Source: Streptomyces fildesensis
Lineage (GTDB): Bacteria; Actinomycetota; Actinomycetes; Streptomycetales; Streptomycetaceae
DNA length: 64,000 nucleotides
Assembly (NCBI RefSeq): GCF_016107395.1
Contig: NZ_JAAIKO010000040.1
Location: forward strand, 1 to 64,000
Direction of reading: 5' to 3'
Shown: one piece after another, positions 16,710-24,913 of the stretch
Numbering within the stretch: position 1 is the first letter of the stretch
How the letters are laid out: every line of letters begins with the position of its first letter
The notes under the pieces: model-generated
What the model saw: the letters and a program-made list of their open reading frames with translations, nothing else
Databases searched by the model: none
What the model was told of the DNA's origin: nothing
Translations under genes and position numbers: made by a program

Positions 16710-17921
16710 GTGAGCGAGAGCGGGCAGCCGCCGTCCCAAGGCACGCAGGCCCAGCCGGGGAACGGTCAGAAGAAGAGCCCGCGCGAAGCCGGCGGCGGCA
16801 TCCTCATGGGCCGCATCTTCGGCGTGCCCGTCTACGTCGCTCCCAGCTGGTTCCTGGTCGCGGCCCTCATCACCTGGGTCTTCGGCGGCCAGCTCGACAA
16901 GGTGCTGCCCGAACTCGGCAACATCCGCTACCTCGTCTCGCTCTTCTTCGCCGTCGCCTTCTACGCCTCGGTGCTCATCCACGAGCTCGCGCACACCGTC
17001 GCCGCCCTGCGCTTCGACCTTCCCGTGCGCCGTATCCAGCTGCAGTTCTTCGGCGGTGTCTCGGAGATCGAGAAGGAGTCCGAGACCCCCGGCCGGGAGT
17101 TCGTCCTCGCCTTCGTCGGCCCGCTGCTCTCCCTGGTGCTGGCCGGTGTCTTCTACGGCGGCATGCAGGTCGTCGAGCCCGGCACCGTCCCCGGGGTGCT
17201 GCTCGCCGGCCTCATGATCAGCAACCTGATCGTCGCGGTGTTCAACCTGCTGCCGGGCCTCCCGCTGGACGGCGGCCGGATGCTCCGGGCCGTCGTCTGG
17301 AAGATCACCGGCAAGCCGATGAGCGGCACGGTCGCCGCCGCCTGGACCGGCCGTGCGCTGGCCATCGCCGTCCTCGGACTGCCCCTGCTCACGTACGACA
17401 ACACCGCCGACAGCAGCGGGTTCGACTCGCTCACCGACGCCCTGCTCGCCGCGATCCTGGCCGCCATCATCTGGACCGGCGCCGGGAACAGCCTGCGCAT
17501 GGCCCGGCTGCGCGAACGCCTCCCCGACCTGCGGGCCCGCACCCTCACCCGGCGCGCCGTGCCCGTCAGCTCCGACACCCCGCTGTCCGAGGCACTGCGC
17601 CGCGCCAACGAGGCGGGCGCCCGTGCCCTGGTCGTCGTGGACGGCCAGGGGGACCCGACCGCGGTCGTCCGCGAGGCCGCCATCGTCGGCATCCCCGAGC
17701 ACCGCCGCCCCTGGGTCGCGGTCAGCGGCCTGGCCCAGGACCTCAAGCCGGGCATGCGGGTCTCGACGGAACTGGCGGGCGAGGACCTGCTCGACACCCT
17801 GCGGGCGACGCCGTCGACGGAGTACCTGGTCGTCGAGCCGACGGGCGAGATCTACGGAGTGCTGTCCACGGCGGACGTGGAGAAGGCCTTCCTGGCCGCG
17901 ATGGCCAGGCCCGCTTCTTAG
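16710..17921 (+). CDS. Site-2 protease family zinc metalloprotease (M50) with CBS domains
   Basis: A 403-residue intramembrane protease. Active-site HELAH sits in a membrane helix (ASVLIHELAHTVAALRF); the third zinc ligand is in LLPGLPLDGGRML. About six hydrophobic helices are followed, from about residue 260, by two CBS domains (VPVSSDTPLSEALRRANEAG; then YLVVEPTGEIYGVLSTADVEKAF) that may sense adenosyl ligands. GTG at 16710 is preferred because GAGGGG lies five bases upstream; the ATG at 16693 is out of frame. The cytoplasmic N-terminus is Gln/Pro rich. It is the SpoIVFB-like, CBS-containing class; the substrate is unknown. Confidence 0.9.
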   Translation: MSESGQPPSQGTQAQPGNGQKKSPREAGGGILMGRIFGVPVYVAPSWFLVAALITWVFGGQLDKVLPELGNIRYLVSLFFAVAFYASVLIHELAHTVAALRFDLPVRRIQLQFFGGVSEIEKESETPGREFVLAFVGPLLSLVLAGVFYGGMQVVEPGTVPGVLLAGLMISNLIVAVFNLLPGLPLDGGRMLRAVVWKITGKPMSGTVAAAWTGRALAIAVLGLPLLTYDNTADSSGFDSLTDALLAAILAAIIWTGAGNSLRMARLRERLPDLRARTLTRRAVPVSSDTPLSEALRRANEAGARALVVVDGQGDPTAVVREAAIVGIPEHRRPWVAVSGLAQDLKPGMRVSTELAGEDLLDTLRATPSTEYLVVEPTGEIYGVLSTADVEKAFLAAMARPAS

Positions 17922-18100
17922 GGGCTCGGATCGCCTCCGGGGCGCTACAGCCGCTCCATGGGTCCCCCCGGACGGGGTTCGGGGGAGGCCGACCGTGCTC
18001 GATCGCTCGTACCTCACGATCTCCGCGCGCTCTCCCGTTCGACAGCGACGCGCCCCTTCGGCTCACCCGCCCTGGCGAACCGAGCCCCAAAAAAGCCAGC

Positions 18101-18106
18101 TACGCT
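18101..18106 (+). promoter_or_regulatory. Candidate -10 box of a leaderless trmI transcript
   Basis: TACGCT ends seven bases before the ATG at 18113, and no ribosome-binding sequence precedes that ATG. Transcription would begin at or next to the start codon. The -35 region is not convincing. Confidence 0.45.
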
Positions 18107-18112
18107 GTTCAC

Positions 18113-19105
18113 ATGTCCGAACCGACCGGTGCCGCCCGCCGTCGCGGCCCATTCCAAGTCGGGGACCAGGTCCAGCTCACCGACCCCAAGGGACGCCACT
18201 ACACCTTCACGCTCGAAGCCGGAAAGCAGTTCCACACCCACAAGGGCGCTTTCCAGCACGACGAGTTGATCGGTGCTCCCGAAGGAAGTGTTGTCCGTAC
18301 CACGGGGAACGTCGCCTACCTGGCGCTGCGTCCCCTGCTCCCCGACTATGTCCTGTCCATGCCACGCGGTGCCGCCGTGGTCTACCCCAAGGACGCGGGG
18401 CAGATCCTGGCGATGGCCGACATCTTCCCCGGCGCCCGGGTCGTCGAAGCGGGAGTCGGATCAGGCTCGCTCAGCAGCTTCCTGCTGCGCGCCGTCGGCG
18501 ACCAGGGCATGCTGCACTCCTACGAGCGCCGCGCCGACTTCGCCGAGATCGCCACCCAGAACGTCCAGCGCTACTTCGGCGGGGAACACCCCGCCTGGCA
18601 GCTGACCGTCGGCGACCTCCAGGACCATCTGTCCGACACCGATGTCGACCGCGTCATTCTGGACATGCTCGCCCCTTGGGAATGCCTCGACGCCGTCTCG
18701 AAGGCGCTCGTCCCCGGCGGCATCCTGTGCTGCTACGTCGCCACCACCACGCAGATGGCCCGCACCGTCGAGTCCATCCGTGAGCACGGCACCTTCAACG
18801 AGCCCGCGGCCTGGGAGACCATGGTCCGCAACTGGCACGTCGAGGGTCTCGCGGTCCGTCCCGACCACCGCATGATCGGGCACACCGGCTTCCTGCTCAC
18901 CGCCCGCCGGCTCGCCGACGGCGTGGAGCCGCCGATGCGCCGCCGCCGGCCCTCCAAGGGTTCGTACGGCGAGGACTACACCGGCCCCGGCAGCGAAAGC
19001 GGGGGCAAGCACGCGCCCGCCGCCTCGGCAGAGCCCGCTGAGGTGACTGCCGCCGAGACGCCCGCCGTCGAGGCGCCGGCCGCCCCCGAGGCGCCCGCCG
19101 AGTAG
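18113..19105 (+). CDS. trmI: tRNA (adenine-58-N1)-methyltransferase TrmI
   Basis: A 330-residue SAM-dependent methyltransferase that forms m1A58 in the T-loop of tRNA; the family works as a tetramer. An N-terminal beta domain (GDQVQLTDPKGRHYTF, HDELIGAPEGSVV) is followed by the Rossmann fold: YPKDAGQILAMADIFPGARV, SAM motif VVEAGVGSGSLS, ERRADFAEIA, and VILDMLAPWE. The normal domain ends near residue 270. The remaining tail is basic, then Ala/Pro/Glu-rich repeats, likely disordered. Followed by a 19-base-pair hairpin. Confidence 0.93.
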   Translation: MSEPTGAARRRGPFQVGDQVQLTDPKGRHYTFTLEAGKQFHTHKGAFQHDELIGAPEGSVVRTTGNVAYLALRPLLPDYVLSMPRGAAVVYPKDAGQILAMADIFPGARVVEAGVGSGSLSSFLLRAVGDQGMLHSYERRADFAEIATQNVQRYFGGEHPAWQLTVGDLQDHLSDTDVDRVILDMLAPWECLDAVSKALVPGGILCCYVATTTQMARTVESIREHGTFNEPAAWETMVRNWHVEGLAVRPDHRMIGHTGFLLTARRLADGVEPPMRRRRPSKGSYGEDYTGPGSESGGKHAPAASAEPAEVTAAETPAVEAPAAPEAPAE

Positions 19106-19150
19106 TACCGGGCCCACCGCCCCGCCGAGAGCCCGCCGAGAGCAACGGAA

Positions 19151-19194
19151 GGCGCCGGTGCCGGAACCCCCGCAAGGGTTCCGGCACCGGCGCC
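19151..19194 (+). terminator. Perfect hairpin terminator after trmI
   Basis: GGCGCCGGTGCCGGAACCC (19151-19169) pairs exactly with GGGTTCCGGCACCGGCGCC (19176-19194); loop CCGCAA. Confidence 0.85.
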
Positions 19195-19308
19195 TCCCGC
19201 ATTTCCGCTGTCCCGGTACTCCCGGCCGCACCTGCTGTTCCACCCGAGTGTGACGTGTGGCACCATGCTGGCCACCCCCCTCGAACGAACTCCCCAGGAG
19301 CCAGGCGA

Positions 19309-19869
19309 GTGCAGCCCTCCGCAGGACCGGCCCTTCCGCATACCCGAGCCCGCTCGGTGCACTGGATCTCCACCGCCGCGCTGCTCGGCGCGATCATCGG
19401 CGCCGGCGCCCTCGTCCAGCCCGCCGATGCCTCCACGCACGCCTCCCAGGCCACCCCACGGCCCGCACCGGACCCGAAGGCGGCCGTGTACCCGCTCGAC
19501 TGCGCGGGGGCCCCGGTGGACGTCGTCAGCCGCGTCTCGGGGGATCTGGACCAGGACGGCAGGCCCGAGACCGTCGTCGTCGTGCACTGCCCGGCCGAGG
19601 CGGGCACCCCGCCGACCGGCGTCTTCGTCCTGACGGCCGGCGCGGCGCCGGGCAGCGCGCCGCGCATCGTCGCCACGCTGGTCGATCCGGCGGAGGAGCG
19701 CAGCATCACCGGCTTCGGGCTCCAGGGCCGCACCATCAGGGCGACGGTCCTCGGGTACTCCAGCGACACCACGCCGCGCTGCTGCCCGGACCAGAAGCGC
19801 GCGTACACCTGGCAGTGGCGGGCCGGGCGGTACTACGCCACGCCGGGTGCGCTCGCGAACAGCGTCTGA
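19309..19869 (+). CDS. Secreted protein of unknown function
   Basis: A 186-residue protein starting at GTG 19309, with AGGAG eight bases upstream. A basic N-terminus and a hydrophobic stretch (WISTAALLGAIIGAGALV) form a signal peptide or anchor, with possible cleavage after ADA. The mature part contains DLDQDGRPETVVVVHCP, a typical FG-GAP/VCBS-like 'D-x-D-G' segment that could bind calcium. It also has four Cys (including CC in TPRCCPDQKR) that could form disulfides. The end, TWQWRAGRYYATPGALA, is seen in several Streptomyces secreted proteins. No enzyme motif recognised. Confidence 0.7.
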   Translation: MQPSAGPALPHTRARSVHWISTAALLGAIIGAGALVQPADASTHASQATPRPAPDPKAAVYPLDCAGAPVDVVSRVSGDLDQDGRPETVVVVHCPAEAGTPPTGVFVLTAGAAPGSAPRIVATLVDPAEERSITGFGLQGRTIRATVLGYSSDTTPRCCPDQKRAYTWQWRAGRYYATPGALANSV

Positions 19870-19914
19870 GCCGTCACCCGGCGCTGCCGGCCGTCACCGG
19901 CCGCCCGCCGGTTG

Positions 19915-20214
19915 TCACCCGGCGTCGGGACCGAACACCTCGACCCGGTCGGTGACGCGGCGGACATGGATGCAGTCGCCGGGGCACTCCTTGGCCGAAT
20001 CCACCACATCGGTGAGCATCGTCAGCGGAACCGGCGCCGTGGCGCCCGGCGCCTGCCGCAGCTCGTCGTCGTGGCCCTTGACGTACGCCAGCCCGTCGAT
20101 GTCGAGCTCGAACACCTCCGGCGCGTACTGCACACAGATCCCGTCGCCGGTGCACAAGTCCTGGTCGATCCAGACTTCCAGCTCTTCCGCGCCGGCCTCG
20201 GACACGTCACTCAC
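19915..20214 (-). CDS. Single-cluster ferredoxin
   Basis: A 99-residue small electron carrier. The cluster ligands are in DLCTGDGICVQYAPEVFEL and the distal KECPGDCIHV. With three Cys in the C-x5-C ... C-P pattern plus another nearby Cys, it resembles the 3Fe-4S/4Fe-4S ferredoxins that pair with P450s in Streptomyces. GTG at 20214 has a GAGG seven bases upstream; the longer frame to 20478 has no family match and crosses the arc promoter. It is transcribed divergently from arc. Confidence 0.85.
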   Translation of the reverse strand: MSDVSEAGAEELEVWIDQDLCTGDGICVQYAPEVFELDIDGLAYVKGHDDELRQAPGATAPVPLTMLTDVVDSAKECPGDCIHVRRVTDRVEVFGPDAG

Positions 20215-20396
20215 GGGGTACCTCGCCTGCCGTTCATGGATCGGCCCGGACACGGACCGCAACAGTCCCTGACGGGTGTTGACCGAACCGACGATACAAC
20301 CGGCCGCTTTCCGATGTTGATCCGTGGGTATCCCCCTGGCGTGAGGACGTACGCAAGGGTGAAGATCGGACACACCCCGACCGTCTTTGTGATCTA

Positions 20397-20431
20397 GGGG
20401 TTTCAACCCCCACCGGCCCAGGTAGGGTCTG
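20397..20431 (+). promoter_or_regulatory. arc promoter region with palindrome
   Basis: A perfect GGGGTT-TC-AACCCC palindrome (20397-20410) sits where the -35 region of arc would be; the -10 candidate TAGGGT is at 20423-20428. The 10-mer GTAGGGTCTG (20422-20431) recurs exactly before pup (24049-24058), hinting at shared control. Confidence 0.5.
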
Positions 20432-20466
20432 GAAACGTCCAGCTCCCCTTGGAGGAGGTGAGGACC

Positions 20467-22233
20467 GTGGCGGCCCACGACGACGACATCACCCGTGGCG
20501 GCCGACCCGCTCGTGGTTCAGAAGACACCGCGAGCCAGGTCGCCTTTCTTGAGCAGGAAATCGCCGTCCTGCGACGTAAGCTCGCCGACTCTCCGCGTCA
20601 CACGAGGATTCTCGAAGAGCGGATCGTCGAGCTGCAGACCAACCTGGCAGGCGTGTCCGCTCAGAATGAGCGGTTCGCGAACACTCTCCGCGAGGCCCGC
20701 GACCAGATCGTGGCCCTCAAGGAAGAAGTGGACAGGCTCGCACAGCCTCCTGCCGGTTTCGGCGTCTTTCTGCAGGCGAACGAGGACGGAACGGCGGACA
20801 TCTTCACCGGCGGCCGAAAGCTGCGGGTGAACGTCAGCCCCTCCGTCGAACTTGAAGACCTCCGGCGAGGTCAGGAACTCATGCTCAATGAAGCGCTCAA
20901 TGTGGTCGAGGCCATGAAGTACGAGCGCGTCGGCGACATCGTCACCCTCAAGGAGATCCTTGAGGACGGCGAACGAGCCCTGGTCGTCGGACACACCGAT
21001 GAGGAGAGGGTGGTGTGGCTCGCCGAGCCACTCCTGGACGGCGCTCTCCGCGTAGGCGACGCACTTCTGCTGGAGCCCCGCTCCGGCTACGTGTACGAGA
21101 GGGTCCCCAAGAGCGAGGTCGAGGACCTCGTACTCGAAGAGGTCCCTGACATCGACTACCAGCAGATCGGCGGCCTCGCCGGTCAGATCGAGCAGATCCG
21201 GGACGCGGTCGAACTCCCGTATCTGCACGCGGATCTGTTCAAGGAGTACGAGCTGCGCCCGCCCAAGGGCGTGCTGCTCTACGGCCCCCCCGGCTGCGGA
21301 AAGACCCTCATCGCCAAGGCAGTGGCCAACTCCCTTGCCAAGAAGGTCGCCGAAGTCACGGGACAGCCGCAGGGGAAGAGCTACTTCCTGAACATCAAGG
21401 GTCCCGAACTCCTCAACAAGTACGTCGGTGAGACCGAGCGTCAGATCCGCCTGGTCTTCCAGCGAGCCAGGGAGAAGGCGAGCGAGGGCACCCCCGTCAT
21501 CGTCTTCTTCGACGAGATGGAATCCCTCTTCCGCACCCGCGGATCCGGTGTCAGCTCGGACGTGGAGAACACCATCGTCCCCCAGCTGCTCGCCGAGATC
21601 GACGGGGTGGAGGGCCTGGAGAACGTCATCGTCATCGGCGCCTCCAACCGCGAGGACATGATCGACCCGGCGATCCTGCGGCCCGGCCGTCTGGACGTCA
21701 AGATCAAGATCGAGCGGCCGGACGCCGAGGCGGCCAAGGACATCTTCTCGAAGTACCTGGTTCCGACACTCCCGCTCAACAGCGAGGACCTGTCGGAGCA
21801 CGGCGGATCGAAGGCCGGCACCGTCGAGGCCATGATCCAGGCCGTCGTCGAGCGGATGTACACCGAAACGGAGGAGAACCGCTTCCTGGAGGTCACGTAC
21901 GCCAACGGCGACAAGGAGGTCCTGTACTTCAAGGACTTCAACTCCGGAGCGATGATCCAGAACATCGTGGACCGGGCCAAGAAGATGGCGATCAAGGCCT
22001 TCCTCGACCACAACCAGCGCGGTCTTCGCGTTGCCCACCTGCTCGCCGCCTGTGTCGACGAGTTCAAGGAGAACGAGGACCTGCCCAACACCACCAACCC
22101 CGACGACTGGGCCCGCATCTCCGGCAAGAAGGGCGAGCGGATCGTGTTCATCCGCACGCTCGTCACCGGAAAGCAGGGCGCGGACACCGGCCGCTCCATC
22201 GACACCGTGGCCAACACCGGGCAGTACCTGTAA
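20467..22233 (+). CDS. arc: Proteasome-associated AAA ATPase Arc/Mpa
   Basis: A 588-residue ring ATPase that recognises pupylated proteins, unfolds them and feeds the 20S proteasome. Residues about 20-85 form the coiled coil that binds Pup (QVAFLEQEIAVLRRKLADS onward). OB-fold domains follow, then the AAA module with Walker A GPPGCGKT near residue 272, Walker B VIVFFDEMESLF near 345 and IGASNREDMIDPAILRPGR. The terminus GQYL carries the penultimate Tyr used to dock on the proteasome. The GTG at 20467 gives the usual Streptomyces length; GGAGGTGAGG lies upstream. First gene of the proteasome cluster. Confidence 0.97.
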   Translation: MAAHDDDITRGGRPARGSEDTASQVAFLEQEIAVLRRKLADSPRHTRILEERIVELQTNLAGVSAQNERFANTLREARDQIVALKEEVDRLAQPPAGFGVFLQANEDGTADIFTGGRKLRVNVSPSVELEDLRRGQELMLNEALNVVEAMKYERVGDIVTLKEILEDGERALVVGHTDEERVVWLAEPLLDGALRVGDALLLEPRSGYVYERVPKSEVEDLVLEEVPDIDYQQIGGLAGQIEQIRDAVELPYLHADLFKEYELRPPKGVLLYGPPGCGKTLIAKAVANSLAKKVAEVTGQPQGKSYFLNIKGPELLNKYVGETERQIRLVFQRAREKASEGTPVIVFFDEMESLFRTRGSGVSSDVENTIVPQLLAEIDGVEGLENVIVIGASNREDMIDPAILRPGRLDVKIKIERPDAEAAKDIFSKYLVPTLPLNSEDLSEHGGSKAGTVEAMIQAVVERMYTETEENRFLEVTYANGDKEVLYFKDFNSGAMIQNIVDRAKKMAIKAFLDHNQRGLRVAHLLAACVDEFKENEDLPNTTNPDDWARISGKKGERIVFIRTLVTGKQGADTGRSIDTVANTGQYL

Positions 22234-22240
22234 AGCAGAC

Positions 22241-22281
22241 CTCCGGCTGCGGGCGCCCCGACCGGGTTCCCGCAGCCGGAG
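22241..22281 (+). terminator. Hairpin after arc
   Basis: CTCCGGCTGCGGG (22241-22253) and CCCGCAGCCGGAG (22269-22281) pair perfectly with a 15-base loop, followed by TGTTTGT. It separates arc from dop. Confidence 0.75.
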
Positions 22282-22474
22282 TGTTTGTCCACAGGTAGGC
22301 CAGGACCGGAGCAATGAGTGAAATGATCTCCCCACCGCCGCCATCGCGTTCTAGGCTCTTCCGTACCGCGCCATGCAGTGCGGCTCAGGGAACAGCAGTC
22401 GCGCTCGGGCCATATGCGCAGCGGTACTTGAGCGTCAGCCCCAGCACGGGGCGGCGCCGGGCAAGGAGGGCCGC

Positions 22475-23986
22475 ATGACCGTACGGCGAGTAATGGGTAT
22501 CGAGACGGAGTACGGCATCTCCGTTCCCGGCCACCCGAACGCCAATGCCATGCTCACCTCGTCCCAGATCGTCAACGCGTACGCGGCGGCGATGCACCGG
22601 GCGCGCCGCGCCCGCTGGGACTTCGAGGAAGAGAATCCGCTCCGTGACGCCCGGGGCTTCGACCTCGCCCGTGACACGGCGGACTCGAGCCAGCTCACCG
22701 ACGAGGACATCGGCCTGGCCAATGTCATCCTCACCAACGGCGCGCGGCTCTACGTCGACCACGCCCACCCGGAGTACTCCTCACCCGAGGTCACCAACCC
22801 GCTCGACGCCGTCCTGTGGGACAAGGCGGGCGAGCGCATCATGGCCGAGGCCGCAGAACGGGCCGCGCAGCTCCCCGGCGCCCAGCCGATCCACCTGTAC
22901 AAGAACAACACCGACAACAAGGGCGCGTCCTACGGCACCCACGAGAACTATCTGATGAAGCGGGAGACCCCCTTCTCGGACATCGTGCGCCATCTGACGC
23001 CGTTCTTCGTCTCGCGCCAGGTCGTCACCGGGGCCGGCCGCGTCGGCATCGGCCAGGACGGCCACGACCACGGCTTCCAGCTGAGCCAGCGCGCCGACTA
23101 CTTCGAGGTCGAGGTCGGCCTGGAGACCACCCTCAAACGCCCCATCATCAACACCCGGGACGAACCGCACGCGGACGCGGAGAAGTACCGGCGGCTGCAC
23201 GTCATCATCGGGGACGCCAACCTCTCCGAGATCTCGACCTACCTCAAGCTCGGCACCACCGCCCTGGTGCTGTCGATGATCGAGGACGGCTTCATCAAGG
23301 TGGACCTGGCCGTGGACCAGCCGGTGCGCACCCTGCACCAGGTCAGCCACGACTCCACACTGCAACATCTCATCACGCTCCGCAGCGGCCGGACGCTGAC
23401 CGCCGTACAACTCCAGATGGAGTACTTCGACCTGTCCCGCAAGTACGTCGAGGAGCGGTTCGGCGCCGACGCGGACGACCAGACGAAGGATGTCCTCAGC
23501 CGCTGGGAGGACGTCCTGAACCGGCTGGAGAACAACCCGATGAGCCTGTCGGGCGAGCTGGACTGGGTCGCCAAGAAAGAGGTCCTGGAGGGCTACCGGC
23601 GCCGTGACGGCCTGGAATGGGACGCCGCGCGCCTGCACCTCGTGGACCTCCAGTACGCCGACGTACGGCCCGACAAGGGCCTCTACAACCGTCTGGTGGC
23701 CCGCGGCCGCATGAAACGGCTGCTGGACGAGCCTGCGGTCGTACGGGCCGAGACCAAGCCCCCCGAGGACACCCGCGCCTACTTCCGCGGCCGCTGCCTG
23801 GAGCAGTACGCCGACGACGTCGCCGCCGCCTCCTGGGATTCGGTCATCTTCGATCTGCCGGGCCGGGACTCCCTGCAGCGGGTGCCGACCCTGGAGCCGC
23901 TACGCGGCACCCGCAACCACGTCAAGGAGCTCCTGGACCGCTGTCGTACGGCGGAAGACTTGGTCCGCATCCTTTCCGGCGGCTGA
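22475..23986 (+). CDS. dop: Pup deamidase/depupylase Dop
   Basis: A 503-residue carboxylate-amine ligase-fold enzyme. It deamidates the C-terminal Gln of Pup to Glu and removes Pup from substrates. Nucleotide-binding start MGIETEYG; catalytic Asp95 in LYVDHAHPEYSSPE; conserved INTRDEPHADAEKYRRLHVI. The stretch at residues 50-78 (FEEENPLRDARGF onward) is the Dop-loop, which separates Dop from PafA. ATG at 22475 follows AAGGAGGG. The Gln-ending Pup encoded next makes Dop essential to the pathway. Confidence 0.96.
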   Translation: MTVRRVMGIETEYGISVPGHPNANAMLTSSQIVNAYAAAMHRARRARWDFEEENPLRDARGFDLARDTADSSQLTDEDIGLANVILTNGARLYVDHAHPEYSSPEVTNPLDAVLWDKAGERIMAEAAERAAQLPGAQPIHLYKNNTDNKGASYGTHENYLMKRETPFSDIVRHLTPFFVSRQVVTGAGRVGIGQDGHDHGFQLSQRADYFEVEVGLETTLKRPIINTRDEPHADAEKYRRLHVIIGDANLSEISTYLKLGTTALVLSMIEDGFIKVDLAVDQPVRTLHQVSHDSTLQHLITLRSGRTLTAVQLQMEYFDLSRKYVEERFGADADDQTKDVLSRWEDVLNRLENNPMSLSGELDWVAKKEVLEGYRRRDGLEWDAARLHLVDLQYADVRPDKGLYNRLVARGRMKRLLDEPAVVRAETKPPEDTRAYFRGRCLEQYADDVAAASWDSVIFDLPGRDSLQRVPTLEPLRGTRNHVKELLDRCRTAEDLVRILSGG

Positions 23987-24048
23987 AATGGCCCAGAACC
24001 GGGAATCAAGCAAGTGAGCGGAAACAGGGCCGATGTCGGACCCGGCTT

Positions 24049-24058
24049 GTAGGGTCTG
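24049..24058 (+). promoter_or_regulatory. Candidate pup promoter -10 element
   Basis: GTAGGGTCTG, containing TAGGGT at 24050-24055, identical to the sequence before arc, 37 bases upstream of the pup start. No clear -35 box. Confidence 0.4.
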
Positions 24059-24094
24059 ATCAAGTGGGAAACGCAACCGAGCGGGGTGAGCGTC

Positions 24095-24313
24095 ATGGCT
24101 ACGAAGGACACCGACGGCGGACAGCAGAAGGCGACACGCGCCACAGAAGAAGTCGAAGAGGTAGCGCAGGACGCGCAAGCCTCGGACGAACTCAAGGAGC
24201 GCCACGAGAAGCTCTCGGAGGACGTCGACGACATCCTGGACGAAATCGACGATGTACTCGAGGCCAATGCTGAGGATTTCGTGAGGTCCTTCGTTCAGAA
24301 GGGTGGACAGTAG
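24095..24313 (+). CDS. pup: Prokaryotic ubiquitin-like protein Pup
   Basis: A 72-residue small acidic, mostly disordered tag protein. The C-terminus is GGQ; Dop converts the Gln to Glu before PafA links it to target lysines. The helix-forming central part, ELKERHEKLSEDVDDILDEI, is the section that binds the Arc coiled coil. ATG at 24095 is chosen over the GTG nine bases upstream because it gives the normal MATKD-type N-terminus and length. The single Lys near the end (QKGGQ) may accept Pup. Confidence 0.97.
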   Translation: MATKDTDGGQQKATRATEEVEEVAQDAQASDELKERHEKLSEDVDDILDEIDDVLEANAEDFVRSFVQKGGQ

Positions 24314-24322
24314 TCCACGTAT

Positions 24323-24913
24323 ATGAACGACGCGAAATCGAAGCGCTGCTCTCGGTGTAAAGGGACGCTGCCGCACGGCGCCTTCGCCGGCAATCGGTCG
24401 ACGGAGGATGGTCTTCAGGCGTACTGCCGGAACTGCTCAGCCGAGTATTGCCGGCAGCGTCAAGAAGCCAAAGGCCGTGCGGTCCGGCCGAAGTTCGAGG
24501 TACCGGAAGGCTCCAAGAGGTGCCCGCAGTGCGAAACGATCAAGCCGTTTGCGGACTGGGAACGCAATTCCACTTCGCCTGACGGCTGGTCCAGCTACTG
24601 CAGGCCCTGTCGCGCCGGCCGCAACCGTGAGAGCTACTTCAAGCGGAAGTACGGCATCACGATATCCGAGCGTGACGAGCTGATCGCCTCTCAAGCGGGC
24701 GTGTGCCCGATCTGTTTGGCCGCTTCGGCAGAACATGTGGATCACTGCCACGAGACGGGTAGGGTCCGAGGCGTACTGTGCTTCAGCTGCAATGCCGCGC
24801 TGGGGCAGTTGAAAGACCGGCCTGATGCCATCCGCCGGGCTGCCGCTTACCTGGAAGGAAACGTGTGGAAGCCAACACTCGTAGCACAGGGCGTCTACCG
24901 GCTGCCTTCCTGA
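24323..24913 (+). CDS. Endonuclease VII-like HNH protein within the proteasome operon
   Basis: A 196-residue zinc-finger nuclease-like protein. Two N-terminal zinc ribbons use Cys9/12/35/38 and Cys67/70/93/96. The C-terminal module CPICL (128-132), HVDHCHETGRVRGVLC and FSCNAALG matches the recombination endonuclease VII family (Cys128/131/153/156 zinc; His138, Asp140, His141 and Asn157 at the active site). Base and codon use is less GC-biased than the neighbours, particularly in the first third. It starts nine bases after pup stops and overlaps prcB by 49 bases, so it is read as part of the operon. Its link to proteolysis is unknown. Confidence 0.88.
   Translation: MNDAKSKRCSRCKGTLPHGAFAGNRSTEDGLQAYCRNCSAEYCRQRQEAKGRAVRPKFEVPEGSKRCPQCETIKPFADWERNSTSPDGWSSYCRPCRAGRNRESYFKRKYGITISERDELIASQAGVCPICLAASAEHVDHCHETGRVRGVLCFSCNAALGQLKDRPDAIRRAAAYLEGNVWKPTLVAQGVYRLPS

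Noticed and set aside
20215..20478. N-terminal extension of the ferredoxin
   Set aside because: The added part lacks any conserved sequence, crosses the arc promoter, and the GTG at 20214 has a suitable ribosome-binding site.
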